DNA from: Caenimonas koreensis DSM 17982
GTDB lineage: Bacteria; Pseudomonadota; Gammaproteobacteria; Burkholderiales; Burkholderiaceae_C
Assembly: GCF_009646335.1 (NCBI RefSeq)
Contig: NZ_WJBU01000011.1
Span: forward strand, 1 to 64,000
DNA length: 64,000 nt
Direction of reading: 5' to 3'
Shown here piece after piece: positions 1 to 8,051 of this stretch (positions are counted from its first letter, which is position 1; each line of letters opens with the position of its first letter). The position numbers were made by a program, and so were the translations under genes. A model generated the notes under the pieces. That model made no database searches and was not told the DNA's origin. It saw only the letters and a program-made list of their open reading frames with translations.

Positions 1-64
1 CAATCTGCCTCAGCGCCTCCAGCTTGAATTCGAGCGTGTACCTCGCCCTCGGCTTCTTACCCAT
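1..64 (-). CDS. IS3-family transposase OrfA, N-terminal fragment
   Basis: The frame starts at an ATG (62-64) preceded by AAGGAGA and reads MGKKPRARYTLEFKLEALRQ before running off the window. The 'R-x-x-Y-[ST]-x-E-F-K-x-E-A' start is the usual opening of the helix-turn-helix OrfA protein of IS3/IS911-type elements, which binds the terminal inverted repeats. In this family OrfA is fused to the DDE-domain OrfB by a -1 frameshift; that part cannot be seen here. Whether the element is intact or decayed is unknown. Confidence 0.65.
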   Translation of the reverse strand, partial: MGKKPRARYTLEFKLEALRQI

Positions 65-126
65 TTGTCGTTTCTCCTTGCCAAATTACACCTCAGCAAG
101 GAATCCGTTTTTCGGGGGCAAGGTCA
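1..126 (-). mobile_element. Terminal part of an IS3-like insertion sequence (cut by window edge)
   Basis: Read on the minus strand, the element appears to begin at 126 with TGACCTTGCCCCCGAAAA, a TGA...-starting terminus of the kind found at IS3-family inverted repeats. About 60 bases later comes a strong ribosome binding site (AAGGAGA) and an ATG opening a transposase-like reading frame. Only this end is visible. The other inverted repeat, the second frame (OrfB) and any target duplication lie outside the window. Assignment to IS3 rests on the terminus and on the OrfA N-terminus, not on a database match. Confidence 0.65.
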
Positions 127-213
127 CTCGTCCCCTACGGGACACTCCGGTTGTTTTCACTGCGTCCCTGACGTGACAATGGACCAGCACACCAGTCGCT
201 GACAAGACAGACC

Positions 214-933
214 ATGGACGACCCGATTCTTACCATCGAAGAACGAGAAGCGATCAATACCGGTCGCTGGTTCTCATCCCTTTCTCCGTCCCTTCGCCAC
301 GACATCCTTCGATGCGCATCCCCCAAACGCTACAAAGACGGCGAGCTGATCTGCGCGCGCGGCGACGCAGCGGAGTCGTGGAGCGCCGTAGCGCGGGGTG
401 CCGTGCGCGTGAGCTCGACATCGATCACGGGCAAGCAGGTAACGCTGACCTACGTGGAGCCGGGCATCTGGTTTGGCGACGTGGCGATTTTCGACGGCGA
501 CAGGCGCACGCACGACGCCTTTGCGCATGGCGACACCACCATGCTCTCGGTCTCGCGTGGCGACCTGCGCAAGATCCTGGCGCAGCACGTCGAGCTGTAC
601 GAAGCATTGCTGCGACTGCACGCGCGCCGCATCCGCCAGCTGTTCGGCCTGGTGGAAGACCTCAACACCCTGCCCTTGCGCGCGCGCCTGGCCAAGCAGC
701 TCACGCATCTGGTGCGCAGCTACGGCGTGCCATCGCTGCAAGATGGCGGCGAAGTGCGTATCGGCCTGCAGCTCGCGCAGGAAGAACTCGCGCAGCTGCT
801 GGGCGCATCGCGCCAGCGCGTGAACCAGGAACTCAAGGCCATGGAGCGCGAGGACGTGATTCGCATCGAGCCGGGCGGGCTCGTCGTGCGCAATCGCGAT
901 GCACTCATGGCCATCATCGACGCCGAGCTTTAA
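214..933 (+). CDS. Crp/Fnr-family transcriptional regulator
   Basis: This 239-residue protein has the Crp/Fnr layout: a cyclic-nucleotide-binding-like beta-roll at about residues 30-120, a dimerisation helix at about 122-150, and a C-terminal winged helix-turn-helix at about 185-230 whose recognition helix reads LLGASRQRVNQEL. The N-terminal cysteine cluster that holds the iron-sulfur cluster of true FNR is absent, so an oxygen-sensing FNR role is unlikely and the ligand is unknown. Its stop lies 8 bases before the phosphotransferase start, so it probably leads an operon with that gene and the acyl-CoA dehydrogenase. It may regulate that operon, which is inference from position. Longer reading frames starting downstream in another frame are shadows. 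Confidence 0.85.
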   Translation: MDDPILTIEEREAINTGRWFSSLSPSLRHDILRCASPKRYKDGELICARGDAAESWSAVARGAVRVSSTSITGKQVTLTYVEPGIWFGDVAIFDGDRRTHDAFAHGDTTMLSVSRGDLRKILAQHVELYEALLRLHARRIRQLFGLVEDLNTLPLRARLAKQLTHLVRSYGVPSLQDGGEVRIGLQLAQEELAQLLGASRQRVNQELKAMEREDVIRIEPGGLVVRNRDALMAIIDAEL

Positions 934-941
934 TAGACCCC

Positions 942-2045
942 ATGAGCCAATACGACCACTTCATCGGCACCCGCCCCGTTTCGGACAAACACGTCTTCGA
1001 CATCGACGCGCTCACCGCGTGGCTGGAGAAAAACCTCGACGGTTTTCGCGGCCCCCTCACCGTGGAGATGTTCAAGGGTGGCCAGTCGAACCCCACGTAC
1101 AAACTGCTCACGCCGACGCGCGACTATGTGATGCGCGCCAAGCCCGGCCCCGTGGCCAAGCTGCTGCCTTCGGCCCACGCCGTCGAGCGCGAATTCGCCG
1201 TGATGAAAGGCCTGGGCGGCACCGACGTGCCCGTGCCGCACATGTACTGCCTGTGCGAAGACGAGTCCGTGATTGGCCGCGCGTTCTACATCATGGAGTG
1301 CATGCAAGGCCGCGTGCTCTGGGACCAGGCTCTGCCCGACATGACGCCCGCGCAGCGCGGCGACATCTACGACGAGATGAACCGCGTGATGGCCGCGTTG
1401 CACACCGTGAAGTTCGCGGACCGCGGCCTGGCGGGCTACGGCAAGCCGGGCAACTACTTCGAGCGGCAGATCGGCCGCTGGAGCAAGCAGTACAAGGCGT
1501 CGACCGATGGTGCCGGCCCCATGAGCCAGCCGATCCCGGAAATGGAGCGGCTCGTTGAGTGGCTGCCGGTGAACATCCCTGCAGCGGGCCGCGACGAGTC
1601 GAAGGTGTCCATCGTGCACGGCGACTTCCGGCTCGACAACCTGATGTTCCATGCGAGCGAGCCGCGCATCATTGCCGTGCTTGACTGGGAGCTGTCCACG
1701 CTCGGCCATCCGCTGGCCGACTTCAGCTACCACTGCATGTCGTATCACATCCCGCACAGCCAGGCGCGTGGCATCGGCGGCCTTGACTTCAAGGCGCTGG
1801 GCATTCCGACTGAAGACGAATACATCCGCCGCTACTGCGACCGCACCGGCCTTGCCACACCGCAAGACCTGAAGGCCGACTGGAACTTCTACCTCGCCTA
1901 CAACCTGTTTCGCATCGCCGCCATCCTGCAAGGCATTGCCAAGCGCGTGGAGACGGGCACCGCATCGAGCGCGCAAGCCGTTGCATCGGCAGCAGGCGCC
2001 AAGCCCATGGCGCAACTCGCCTGGCAGTTCGCACAAATGGCCTGA
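942..2045 (+). CDS. Phosphotransferase-family protein (APH/choline-kinase fold, ACAD-linked)
   Basis: A 367-residue protein of the aminoglycoside-phosphotransferase/choline-kinase fold. The catalytic loop is HGDFRLDN (about 226-233) and the metal-binding DWE is at about 248-250. The N-terminal part has the glycine-rich [10 protein letters not shown] segment typical of the ACAD10/11-like branch. Members of this branch sit next to acyl-CoA dehydrogenases and are thought to phosphorylate hydroxylated acyl-CoA intermediates; eukaryotic ACAD10/11 carry both activities in one polypeptide. Here the acyl-CoA dehydrogenase follows after 37 bases. The start at 942 was chosen because it follows the regulator's stop closely and gives the family's N-terminus. 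Antibiotic resistance is unlikely. Confidence 0.85.
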   Translation: MSQYDHFIGTRPVSDKHVFDIDALTAWLEKNLDGFRGPLTVEMFKGGQSNPTYKLLTPTRDYVMRAKPGPVAKLLPSAHAVEREFAVMKGLGGTDVPVPHMYCLCEDESVIGRAFYIMECMQGRVLWDQALPDMTPAQRGDIYDEMNRVMAALHTVKFADRGLAGYGKPGNYFERQIGRWSKQYKASTDGAGPMSQPIPEMERLVEWLPVNIPAAGRDESKVSIVHGDFRLDNLMFHASEPRIIAVLDWELSTLGHPLADFSYHCMSYHIPHSQARGIGGLDFKALGIPTEDEYIRRYCDRTGLATPQDLKADWNFYLAYNLFRIAAILQGIAKRVETGTASSAQAVASAAGAKPMAQLAWQFAQMA

Positions 2046-2082
2046 CCCGCGCGCCACCACATCACCCCTAGGAAGACAACAA

Positions 2083-3357
2083 ATGGACTTCGACTATTCC
2101 CCCAAGACGCGCGAGCTGCAAGCCAAGCTGACGCAGTTCATGGACGACTACATTTACCCTGCCGAGAAAGACTACGAGGCGGAACTCGAAGCCAACACCA
2201 AGGCCGGCAAGCGCTGGTCGGCGCTCAAGACGATTGAGAACCTCAAGCCCAAGGCGCGCGCCGCTGGTTTGTGGAACCTGTTCCTGCCCGTGGACAGCGC
2301 CTCGGCATCGGGCTACGAAGGCGCCGGCCTCACGAACCAGGAATACGCGCCGCTGGCCGAAATCATGGGTCGCGTGCAGTGGTCAAGCGAGGTGTTCAAC
2401 TGCTCCGCGCCCGACACGGGCAACATGGAAACGATTGCCCGCTACGGCAGCGAAGCGATCAAGGCGCGCTGGCTCAAGCCCTTGCTCGAAGGCCAGATCC
2501 GCTCGGCCTTCGCGATGACAGAGCCTGAAGTTGCATCGTCTGACGCAACGAACATCTGCACGCGCATCGAGCGCGACGGCAACGACTACGTGGTCAACGG
2601 CCACAAGTGGTGGATTTCAGGCGCTGCCGACCCGCGCTGCGCTGTTTACATCACGATGGGCAAGACCGACCCCGATGCACCGCGCCATTCGCAGCAGAGC
2701 ATGATCATCATCCCCGCCGACGCCCCCGGTATCCGCATCGTGCGGCCGCTCACCGTGTTCGGCTACGACGACGCGCCGCACGGCCACGTCGAGATGTACT
2801 TCGAAAATGTTCGCGTGCCTGCCGACAACATCCTGCTGGGTGAAGGCCGCGGCTTCGAGATCGCGCAAGGCCGCCTCGGGCCTGGGCGCATTCACCACTG
2901 CATGCGCCTGATCGGCCTGGCCGAGCGCGCGCTGGAGCTGATGTGCAAGCGCGCCCTGTCGCGCACCGCGTTCGGCAAGACAGTGGCGCAGCAGACGGTG
3001 ACGCAAGAGCGCATTGCCGAAGCACGCTGCAAGATCGACATGGCCCGCCTGCTCACATTGCGTGCGGCATGGCTGATGGACACTGTGGGCAACAAGGTTG
3101 CGAAGAACGATATTGCGATGATCAAGGTGGTCGCACCGAACATGGCGCTGCAGGTCATCGACTGGGCCATGCAAGTGCACGGCGGCGGCGGTGTGTCGGG
3201 TGACTTCCCGCTGGCCTCCGCATGGGCTGGCGCGCGCACGCTGCGCTTTGCCGACGGCCCGGACGAAGTTCACCGCAACGCCATCGCGAAGTGGGAGCTG
3301 GGCAAGTACGGCGCGTACGGCAAGGACCACCAGGTTCCGATCACGCGCGGCAGCTGA
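2083..3357 (+). CDS. Acyl-CoA dehydrogenase family protein
   Basis: A 424-residue FAD-dependent acyl-CoA dehydrogenase, which introduces the alpha-beta double bond into an acyl-CoA and passes electrons to ETF. Visible family signatures are [15 protein letters not shown] (about 143-157, flavin/substrate contact), [10 protein letters not shown] (about 172-181) and a C-terminal [18 protein letters not shown] segment. The length and the pairing with a phosphotransferase place it in the ACAD10/11-like group, whose bacterial substrates are often medium/long or 4-hydroxy acyl-CoAs; the exact substrate cannot be read from sequence. It is last in the operon and is followed by a clear terminator hairpin. 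Confidence 0.9.
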   Translation: MDFDYSPKTRELQAKLTQFMDDYIYPAEKDYEAELEANTKAGKRWSALKTIENLKPKARAAGLWNLFLPVDSASASGYEGAGLTNQEYAPLAEIMGRVQWSSEVFNCSAPDTGNMETIARYGSEAIKARWLKPLLEGQIRSAFAMTEPEVASSDATNICTRIERDGNDYVVNGHKWWISGAADPRCAVYITMGKTDPDAPRHSQQSMIIIPADAPGIRIVRPLTVFGYDDAPHGHVEMYFENVRVPADNILLGEGRGFEIAQGRLGPGRIHHCMRLIGLAERALELMCKRALSRTAFGKTVAQQTVTQERIAEARCKIDMARLLTLRAAWLMDTVGNKVAKNDIAMIKVVAPNMALQVIDWAMQVHGGGGVSGDFPLASAWAGARTLRFADGPDEVHRNAIAKWELGKYGAYGKDHQVPITRGS

Positions 3358-3377
3358 GTCGTTCTTCACATTTTTTC

Positions 3378-3410
3378 GGGGCGCCCTGGCTGTTCAGGGC
3401 GCCCTTTTTG
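3378..3410 (+). terminator. Rho-independent terminator of the acyl-CoA dehydrogenase operon
   Basis: GGGCGCCCTG and CAGGGCGCCC form a perfect 10-bp GC-rich stem with a 6-base loop, followed directly by TTTTTG. It lies 20 bases after the dehydrogenase stop. Confidence 0.85.
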
Positions 3411-3444
3411 TTTTCAGCGTCAACGGCGGGCATCGCCTGTTTAC

Positions 3445-3469
3445 TTGACTAAGTCAGGCAATCGCCTGA
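3445..3469 (+). promoter_or_regulatory. Two overlapping palindromes just upstream of the MarR-GNAT gene (likely operator)
   Basis: TGACT-A-AGTCA (3446-3456) and TCAGGC-AATC-GCCTGA (3454-3469) are perfect inverted repeats that share three bases. The second ends two bases before the ATG at 3472. The sequence TTGACT (3445-3450) could also act as a -35 element. An additional ATCGCCTG half-site at about 3432-3439 repeats the one at 3461-3468. The position over the start of a MarR-type regulator suggests autoregulation. Confidence 0.5.
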
Positions 3470-3471
3470 CC

Positions 3472-4410
3472 ATGTCATCCATGCCACCACCCGCCATACC
3501 CCCCGAGCAGATCAAGGCCGTCCGCCGCTTCAACCGGTTCTACACACAGAAAATTGGCGTACTCGACCCGTATCTCGGCAGCGAGTTTTCCCTGACAGAA
3601 GTGCGTGTGCTGTATGAGCTCGCGCATCGCGACCAGCCCGTCGCCTCGGAGTTGGGCCGCGAACTGGGCCTGGATGCAGGCTACCTCAGCCGTATCCTGC
3701 GGCGCTTTGAAACCAAACGCTGGATCGAACGCGCGCCCTCGCCCGCTGATGCGCGCCAAAGCCTGCTGCGGCTGACCGATAGCGGCCACGCTGCCTTTGC
3801 ACCGTTGCAGCAGAAGTCGCGCGACGAAGCGGCAGCGCTGCTGTCCGGTATACCGGGCCACGACCGCGAACGACTGCTGCGCGCGATGGGCACCATGCAG
3901 CAAGTGCTCAATGCAGGGCAGCCGAGCCAGCGAGTGGCCATCCTGCGCGACCCGCAACCCGGCGACATGGGCTGGGTCGTGCAGCAACATGGCGACATCT
4001 ACTGGCGCGAATACGGCTTCAATCATGAGTTCGAGGCGCTCGTCGCCGAGATCGCCGCGAAATACCTGCGCGACTTCGACCCGAAGTGGGAAAAGGGCTG
4101 GATCGCCGAAATCGACGGCGAACGCGTCGGCTCGGTGTTCGTCGTGCGCCAGTCGCCGCGCGTTGCGAAGCTGAGGCTGCTGATTCTCGGGCCTGGCGCA
4201 CGCGGCCAGGGCCTGGGCGGGCGGCTGACCGACGAGTGCATCCACTTCGCGCGCAGCAAGAGTTACCGCAAGCTCGTGCTGTGGACGCAAAGCCACCTGC
4301 TGGCGGCACGCGCGATCTACAAGTCGCGCGGTTTTCGCGTCGTGAAGTCCGAGCCCTACAACGCCTTCGGCCAGCGCATGACCAGCGAAACCTGGGAGCT
4401 CACGCTCTGA
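3472..4410 (+). CDS. MarR-family regulator / GNAT acetyltransferase fusion
   Basis: A 312-residue two-domain protein. Residues about 12-150 form a MarR-type winged helix (recognition region LGLDAGYLSRILRRFE, then the wing RAPSPADARQS). Residues about 165-312 form a GNAT N-acetyltransferase with the acetyl-CoA loop LLILGPGARGQGLGGRLTDE. Such fusions are common in proteobacteria and are annotated as bifunctional regulator/acetyltransferases; the acetyl acceptor is unknown. Two start codons are possible (3472 and 3481); 3472 gives the longer MarR N-terminus. There is no clear ribosome binding site because the palindromic operator occupies that space. The downstream EamA exporter overlaps the stop, so the regulator may control export of a small molecule. 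Confidence 0.85.
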   Translation: MSSMPPPAIPPEQIKAVRRFNRFYTQKIGVLDPYLGSEFSLTEVRVLYELAHRDQPVASELGRELGLDAGYLSRILRRFETKRWIERAPSPADARQSLLRLTDSGHAAFAPLQQKSRDEAAALLSGIPGHDRERLLRAMGTMQQVLNAGQPSQRVAILRDPQPGDMGWVVQQHGDIYWREYGFNHEFEALVAEIAAKYLRDFDPKWEKGWIAEIDGERVGSVFVVRQSPRVAKLRLLILGPGARGQGLGGRLTDECIHFARSKSYRKLVLWTQSHLLAARAIYKSRGFRVVKSEPYNAFGQRMTSETWELTL

Positions 4411-5336
4411 CGCAAGCAGCGCCACGCGCGCCCAACCTCCAACCGAACCTTGCGCTGCTGGCCGCAGCCGGCTCCGGTGTGCTGGTGGGCGCGGCCATCG
4501 TTGCCACCCGCTTCGCCGTTGGCGAAGTGCAGCCGCTCACGCTGGCCATGCTGCGCTACTCCATCGGCTTTGCGTGTCTGTTGCCTTTCGCATGGCGCGG
4601 CTTTGCAACTGTGTGGAAGGCGGCGCCACGCGACTTCGCGGCGATGGCGGCGTTGGGCATCTTGCAGTTCGGCGTGTTGATCGCGCTCATGAACTACGGC
4701 CTGCGCCACATCGGCGCGGCGCAGGCGTCTCTCATCTTCAGCCTCGCTCCGCTCCTGACGTTGCTGCTGTCCGCAGCACTTGGCCGTGAACGCGTGACGT
4801 GGCCGCTGCTGCTGGGCGTTGCGATCTCCATCGCAGGTGTCGCACTCGCACTCACGCCCAAACTGCAGGGCACGCACGCGGGCCACTGGTGGGGCGAAGC
4901 TGCCGTCGCCGCGTCGGCGCTGGTCGGCGCGGCGTGCAGCGTGCTGTACCGCCCTTATCTCATGCGCTACCCCACGATCCCCGTGTCGGCGTTTGCAATG
5001 CTCGCGTCGGTGATCGTTCTCGCGCTATTTGCATTGACCGAGCAGTGGCCAGCGCACATCACAACCTTCAACGCACCAGCATGGGTGGCGATGCTCTTCA
5101 TCGGCCTCGCCAGCGGCGTCGGGTACTTCTGGTGGCTGTACGCGCTCAAGCACGAGTCGCCGACGCGCGTCACCGTGTTCCTGGCGCTCAACCCGGTCAC
5201 GGCTGCCCTGCTCGGCTGGCTGGTTCTCGGTGAGCCATTGCATGCGACAGCGTGGGGTGCTTTGGTGCTGATCGCGGTGGGCCTGTGGCTGGCCACAAGG
5301 CGCAAGCCGCACGACCCACGCAATAATCGCGCATGA
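4407..5336 (+). CDS. EamA/DMT-family transporter
   Basis: A hydrophobic protein of about 309 residues with roughly ten membrane segments and two EamA repeats, typical of drug/metabolite exporters. The N-terminus starts LTQAAPRAPNLQPNLALLAA and enters the first helix at about residue 15. No ATG or GTG is available in frame at a sensible place. The best candidate is CTG at 4407, which overlaps the previous gene's TGA and has GGGAG about eight bases upstream; a GTG at about 4478 would cut into the first helix. The substrate is unknown. It is translationally coupled to the MarR-GNAT gene before it and to the chromate-transporter genes after it. Confidence 0.8.
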   Translation: MTQAAPRAPNLQPNLALLAAAGSGVLVGAAIVATRFAVGEVQPLTLAMLRYSIGFACLLPFAWRGFATVWKAAPRDFAAMAALGILQFGVLIALMNYGLRHIGAAQASLIFSLAPLLTLLLSAALGRERVTWPLLLGVAISIAGVALALTPKLQGTHAGHWWGEAAVAASALVGAACSVLYRPYLMRYPTIPVSAFAMLASVIVLALFALTEQWPAHITTFNAPAWVAMLFIGLASGVGYFWWLYALKHESPTRVTVFLALNPVTAALLGWLVLGEPLHATAWGALVLIAVGLWLATRRKPHDPRNNRA

Positions 5337-5926
5337 CCTCACCGGCCGACACGCCCGAGCCTGCGCGAGCGCAGCCCGAGTCACTCTCCGACCTGTTCTT
5401 CTCATTCACCGTGCTGGCCCTGCAGGGCTTCGGCGGCGTGCTGGCTGTGGTGCAGCGCGAGCTGGTCGAGAAGAAAAAGTGGATGACGCAGGAGGAGTTC
5501 GTCGAGGAATGGGCCGTGGCGCAGATCATGCCGGGGCCGAACGTCGTCAACCTTGCGCTCATGATCGGCGACCGCTACTTTGGCCTGAAAGGTGCGCTCG
5601 TTGCGGTGGCAGGCATGCTGTGCTTTCCCCTGCTGGTCGTGCTGGGGCTGGCGCTTGTTTATGCACAGTACGCGGGCAACCCGCAGGTAGCCGGCGCGCT
5701 GCGAGGTATGGGCGCCGTGGCTGCGGGGCTGATCGCCGCAACGGGCATGAAGCTGATGAACGCACTGGGCAAACATCCGCTGGGCCTGGCGCTCTGCGCG
5801 TTGTTCGGCATCGCCACGTTCATCGGCATCGCCCTGCTGCGTTGGCCGCTCGCGTATGTGCTGATCGGGCTCGGCGGGCTTTCCTGTATCGCGACGTATG
5901 TGCGCCTCGGAAAGACCGCGCCATGA
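5333..5926 (+). CDS. Chromate transporter, first half-size subunit
   Basis: A 197-residue membrane protein of the CHR family. It contains the family's conserved opening FGGVLAVVQRELVEKKKW and the motif AQIMPGPNVVNLALMIGDR, followed by further hydrophobic segments. Full-length ChrA has two such halves; here the halves are separate genes (short-chain CHR pair). The ATG overlaps the EamA stop (ATGA). Half-size pairs export chromate in some bacteria, but many family members have no proven role in chromate resistance, so the substrate is not certain. Confidence 0.88.
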   Translation: MTSPADTPEPARAQPESLSDLFFSFTVLALQGFGGVLAVVQRELVEKKKWMTQEEFVEEWAVAQIMPGPNVVNLALMIGDRYFGLKGALVAVAGMLCFPLLVVLGLALVYAQYAGNPQVAGALRGMGAVAAGLIAATGMKLMNALGKHPLGLALCALFGIATFIGIALLRWPLAYVLIGLGGLSCIATYVRLGKTAP

Positions 5927-6495
5927 CGATCACGATGACGGCCGCCGACTGGCTCGCACTTTTCTCCCACTACCTGGTCATGTCGCTGCTGGCTGTGGGC
6001 GGCGCGATCACGACGGCGCCGGAGATGCATCGCTACCTCGTCGACAAGCAGGCGTGGCTGACTGACCCGCAGTTCAGCGCATCCATTGCGATTGCCCAGG
6101 CTGCGCCGGGCCCGAACGTGCTGTTCGTGGGCCTGCTCGGATGGAACGTCGGCCTCAATGCAGGCGGGCTGCCCCTGGCGATGTTTGGCTTGATCGTGAC
6201 GATGGTGGGCGTGATGGTGCCGAGCACCACGCTCACCTACCTGGCCACGCGCTGGGGCCGCGAGAACCGCAACCTGCGCGGCGTGCGCGCCTTCAAACAG
6301 GGGCTGGCACCCATCGTGATTGCGCTGCTAATCGCCACGGGCTGGATCCTCGCGACGGGGGTGAGCTACGACGTGCGCAATTGGCCCGTCTGGACGCTTG
6401 CCGTGGCGAGCGCCATCATCGTCTGGCGCACAAAAATCCACTTGCTGTGGCTGTTGGGTGCGGGCGCGCTACTGGGCTGGTTCGGCGTCGTTTGA
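5923..6495 (+). CDS. Chromate transporter, second half-size subunit
   Basis: A 190-residue CHR-domain membrane protein homologous to the preceding one: AVGGAITTAPEMHRYLVDK matches the first half's opening motif and AIAQAAPGPNVLFVGLLGWN the PGPN motif. Its ATG overlaps the previous stop (ATGA at 5923), as expected for two subunits made in equal amounts. The two are likely to form a heterodimer with opposite membrane topology, as is known for short-chain CHR pairs. It is the last gene of the 3472-6495 cluster and runs into a convergent gene. Confidence 0.88.
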   Translation: MTITMTAADWLALFSHYLVMSLLAVGGAITTAPEMHRYLVDKQAWLTDPQFSASIAIAQAAPGPNVLFVGLLGWNVGLNAGGLPLAMFGLIVTMVGVMVPSTTLTYLATRWGRENRNLRGVRAFKQGLAPIVIALLIATGWILATGVSYDVRNWPVWTLAVASAIIVWRTKIHLLWLLGAGALLGWFGVV

Positions 6496-6496
6496 A

Positions 6497-6512
6497 ACGC
6501 GGCGCGCCGCGT
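6497..6512. terminator. Perfect palindrome between convergent genes
   Basis: ACGCGGCG-CGCCGCGT is a 16-base perfect palindrome lying between the chromate transporter stop (6495) and the stop of the convergent kinase gene (6518). No T-run follows on either strand, so termination is only a guess. Confidence 0.3.
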
Positions 6513-6517
6513 AGTGA

Positions 6518-7054
6518 CTAACGGCAAATCGCGACGAACTGCTCGACTTCTTCGGGCGTCTTCAGCTCGATCCACGCCAAACCAGCGAACTTGCCGCTCG
6601 CGCGCAGCTCACTGAACTGCCGCTGGTAGCGCGCCCTGTGCTTGATCACCCACCACAAGAGCGACTCGCGCGAGAAGAATGCGCGCCGCCACGACTCACG
6701 GTTGCCCTGCCACAGCTGAGTACCCTTGAACGAGCGCTGAACGGTGCGCAACAACACCCGGCGAAAGATCGTGGTGAACGGAAGGTTCAGCCAGACGACA
6801 AGCTGCGCACGCGGCCAGAGAATGTCGCGCACCGTGGAGTAGTTGCCATCGGTGATCCAGCGCTCACCGGCTGCAACGCGTCGCACGTCGTCGTGAAACG
6901 CCGGCAGGCGTGGCTCCCAGTCCGGGCCCCAGAACAGGCCGTCGAGCTCGGTGTGCGGGATTGCGGTCAGCTGCGCAAGACGTTGGCCCAGCGTCGTCTT
7001 GCCAGCGCCCGCCATGCCGACGATCACGATGCGCTGCGCATCACCAAGGCCCAT
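6518..7054 (-). CDS. P-loop small-molecule kinase-like protein (topology-modulation/FlaR-like)
   Basis: A 178-residue AAA/adenylate-kinase-like protein with Walker A GMAGAGKT at about residues 13-20 and the downstream HTELDGLFWGPDW segment typical of 'DNA topology modulation protein' (FlaR-like) kinases. The true substrate of this family is not established. The ATG at 7054 overlaps the TGA of the upstream acetyltransferase; a GTG one codon earlier is less likely. It is the last gene of a tightly packed minus-strand cluster of two GNAT proteins and a secreted protein. Confidence 0.75.
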   Translation of the reverse strand: MGLGDAQRIVIVGMAGAGKTTLGQRLAQLTAIPHTELDGLFWGPDWEPRLPAFHDDVRRVAAGERWITDGNYSTVRDILWPRAQLVVWLNLPFTTIFRRVLLRTVQRSFKGTQLWQGNRESWRRAFFSRESLLWWVIKHRARYQRQFSELRASGKFAGLAWIELKTPEEVEQFVAICR

Positions 7055-7518
7055 CACAACGACTTCCTCATTGGCAGGAATCCGGCAGGCAGCGTCTGCG
7101 CCGACTCACGCTCGACAAAGCCGAGGTGCCGGTAAAACGGGATCGCATTCGTGGCGGCGTTCAGGAACAAGGCACTCTCGGGGCTTCGACCCCTGCACGC
7201 GTCACACGCGGCTTCGACCAGCGCCCGGCCCACGCCTTGACCCTGCAAGTCTGCTTCGACAAACAGGCTGCACAGGTTCCAGAACTGCTTGACCAGCACG
7301 ACGCCCACGATTCGCCCGCCCGCTTCGGCCTTGAGGTGAACGCACTCGCCGGGATGCGCCAGCCACCAGCCGAGATTGCGGTTGACGTTGGCGATCGTGC
7401 TCTGCAACACCGCTTCATCCTGCGTGACGCTCACCGCTATCACGCGCGCCATCAGCTCGCGCAGTGCCTGCGCGTCCTGCGGTTGTGCATCGGCCAGCGT
7501 CACCAGCGAGTGGGTCAC
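7054..7518 (-). CDS. GNAT-family N-acetyltransferase
   Basis: A GNAT protein of about 154 residues with the acetyl-CoA binding loop LFVEADLQGQGVGRALVEAA and a C-terminal NAIPFYRHLGFVERE segment characteristic of the fold. The substrate is unknown. The start is taken as GTG at 7518, where it overlaps the TGA of the upstream GNAT gene (GTGA); an ATG further upstream would lie deep inside that gene. Stop and next start also overlap (TGATG), so the three genes are probably translated together. Confidence 0.8.
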   Translation of the reverse strand: MTHSLVTLADAQPQDAQALRELMARVIAVSVTQDEAVLQSTIANVNRNLGWWLAHPGECVHLKAEAGGRIVGVVLVKQFWNLCSLFVEADLQGQGVGRALVEAACDACRGRSPESALFLNAATNAIPFYRHLGFVERESAQTLPAGFLPMRKSL

Positions 7519-8051
7519 TTTGGCACCCGCACCTTCGTGCTTGCCTTCGCATCCGCCAGGATCGCCCACCGCTCATGGTCGCGCCAGCGCCCGCCTATCT
7601 TCAGGTAGCGCGGCGAGTAGCCTTCCCTGGCGAAGCCGCATGCCATCACCAGTCGAAGCGACGCCTTGTTGCCCGGCTGGATGTTCGCCTCCAGCCGGTG
7701 CAGCTTGAGCGTCTTGAACGCATGGCGCATCACCGCCTGCAGCCCTTCGCGCATCAGCCCCTGCCCTTCGTGGCCGGCGAACACGTAGTAGCCGAGATAG
7801 GCGCTGTGAAACAGGCCACGCACGATGTTCGACACATTCACCACGCCCACAATCTCGCCCGTGTCTGCGCGGCAGATCAGGAACGGGTAGTTCGCCGGAG
7901 CCACCATGCGGCCGAGCCAGGCGCGAAATTCCGCAGGCGTCTTCACTGTGCTCACCCAGGGTGAATGCAGCTTGCGGCTTCGCTGGCACGCGGCAAGAAA
8001 CTCGGCCTCGTCGCCTGCGACCGGCGCGCGAATGACGACTCGCCTGCTCAT
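7515..8051 (-). CDS. RimJ/RimL-like GNAT acetyltransferase
   Basis: A 178-residue acetyltransferase of the RimJ/RimL branch: GLFHSAYLGYYVFAGHEGQG is the typical beta4/acetyl-CoA loop, followed by LKLHRLEANIQPGNKASLRL. Proteins of this branch acetylate N-termini of ribosomal proteins or small molecules; which of these applies here cannot be decided. It overlaps the upstream secreted-protein gene by 4 bases (ATGA at 8048-8051). Confidence 0.85.
   Translation of the reverse strand: MSRRVVIRAPVAGDEAEFLAACQRSRKLHSPWVSTVKTPAEFRAWLGRMVAPANYPFLICRADTGEIVGVVNVSNIVRGLFHSAYLGYYVFAGHEGQGLMREGLQAVMRHAFKTLKLHRLEANIQPGNKASLRLVMACGFAREGYSPRYLKIGGRWRDHERWAILADAKASTKVRVPK

Noticed and set aside
312..941. Upstream extension of the phosphotransferase frame across the Crp/Fnr gene
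   Set aside because: The extension is Arg/Ala-rich and out of frame with the clear regulator; the family N-terminus begins at 942.
942..2045. Aminoglycoside resistance kinase
   Set aside because: The fold is shared, but the sequence style and the adjacent acyl-CoA dehydrogenase point to the ACAD10/11-linked metabolic branch.
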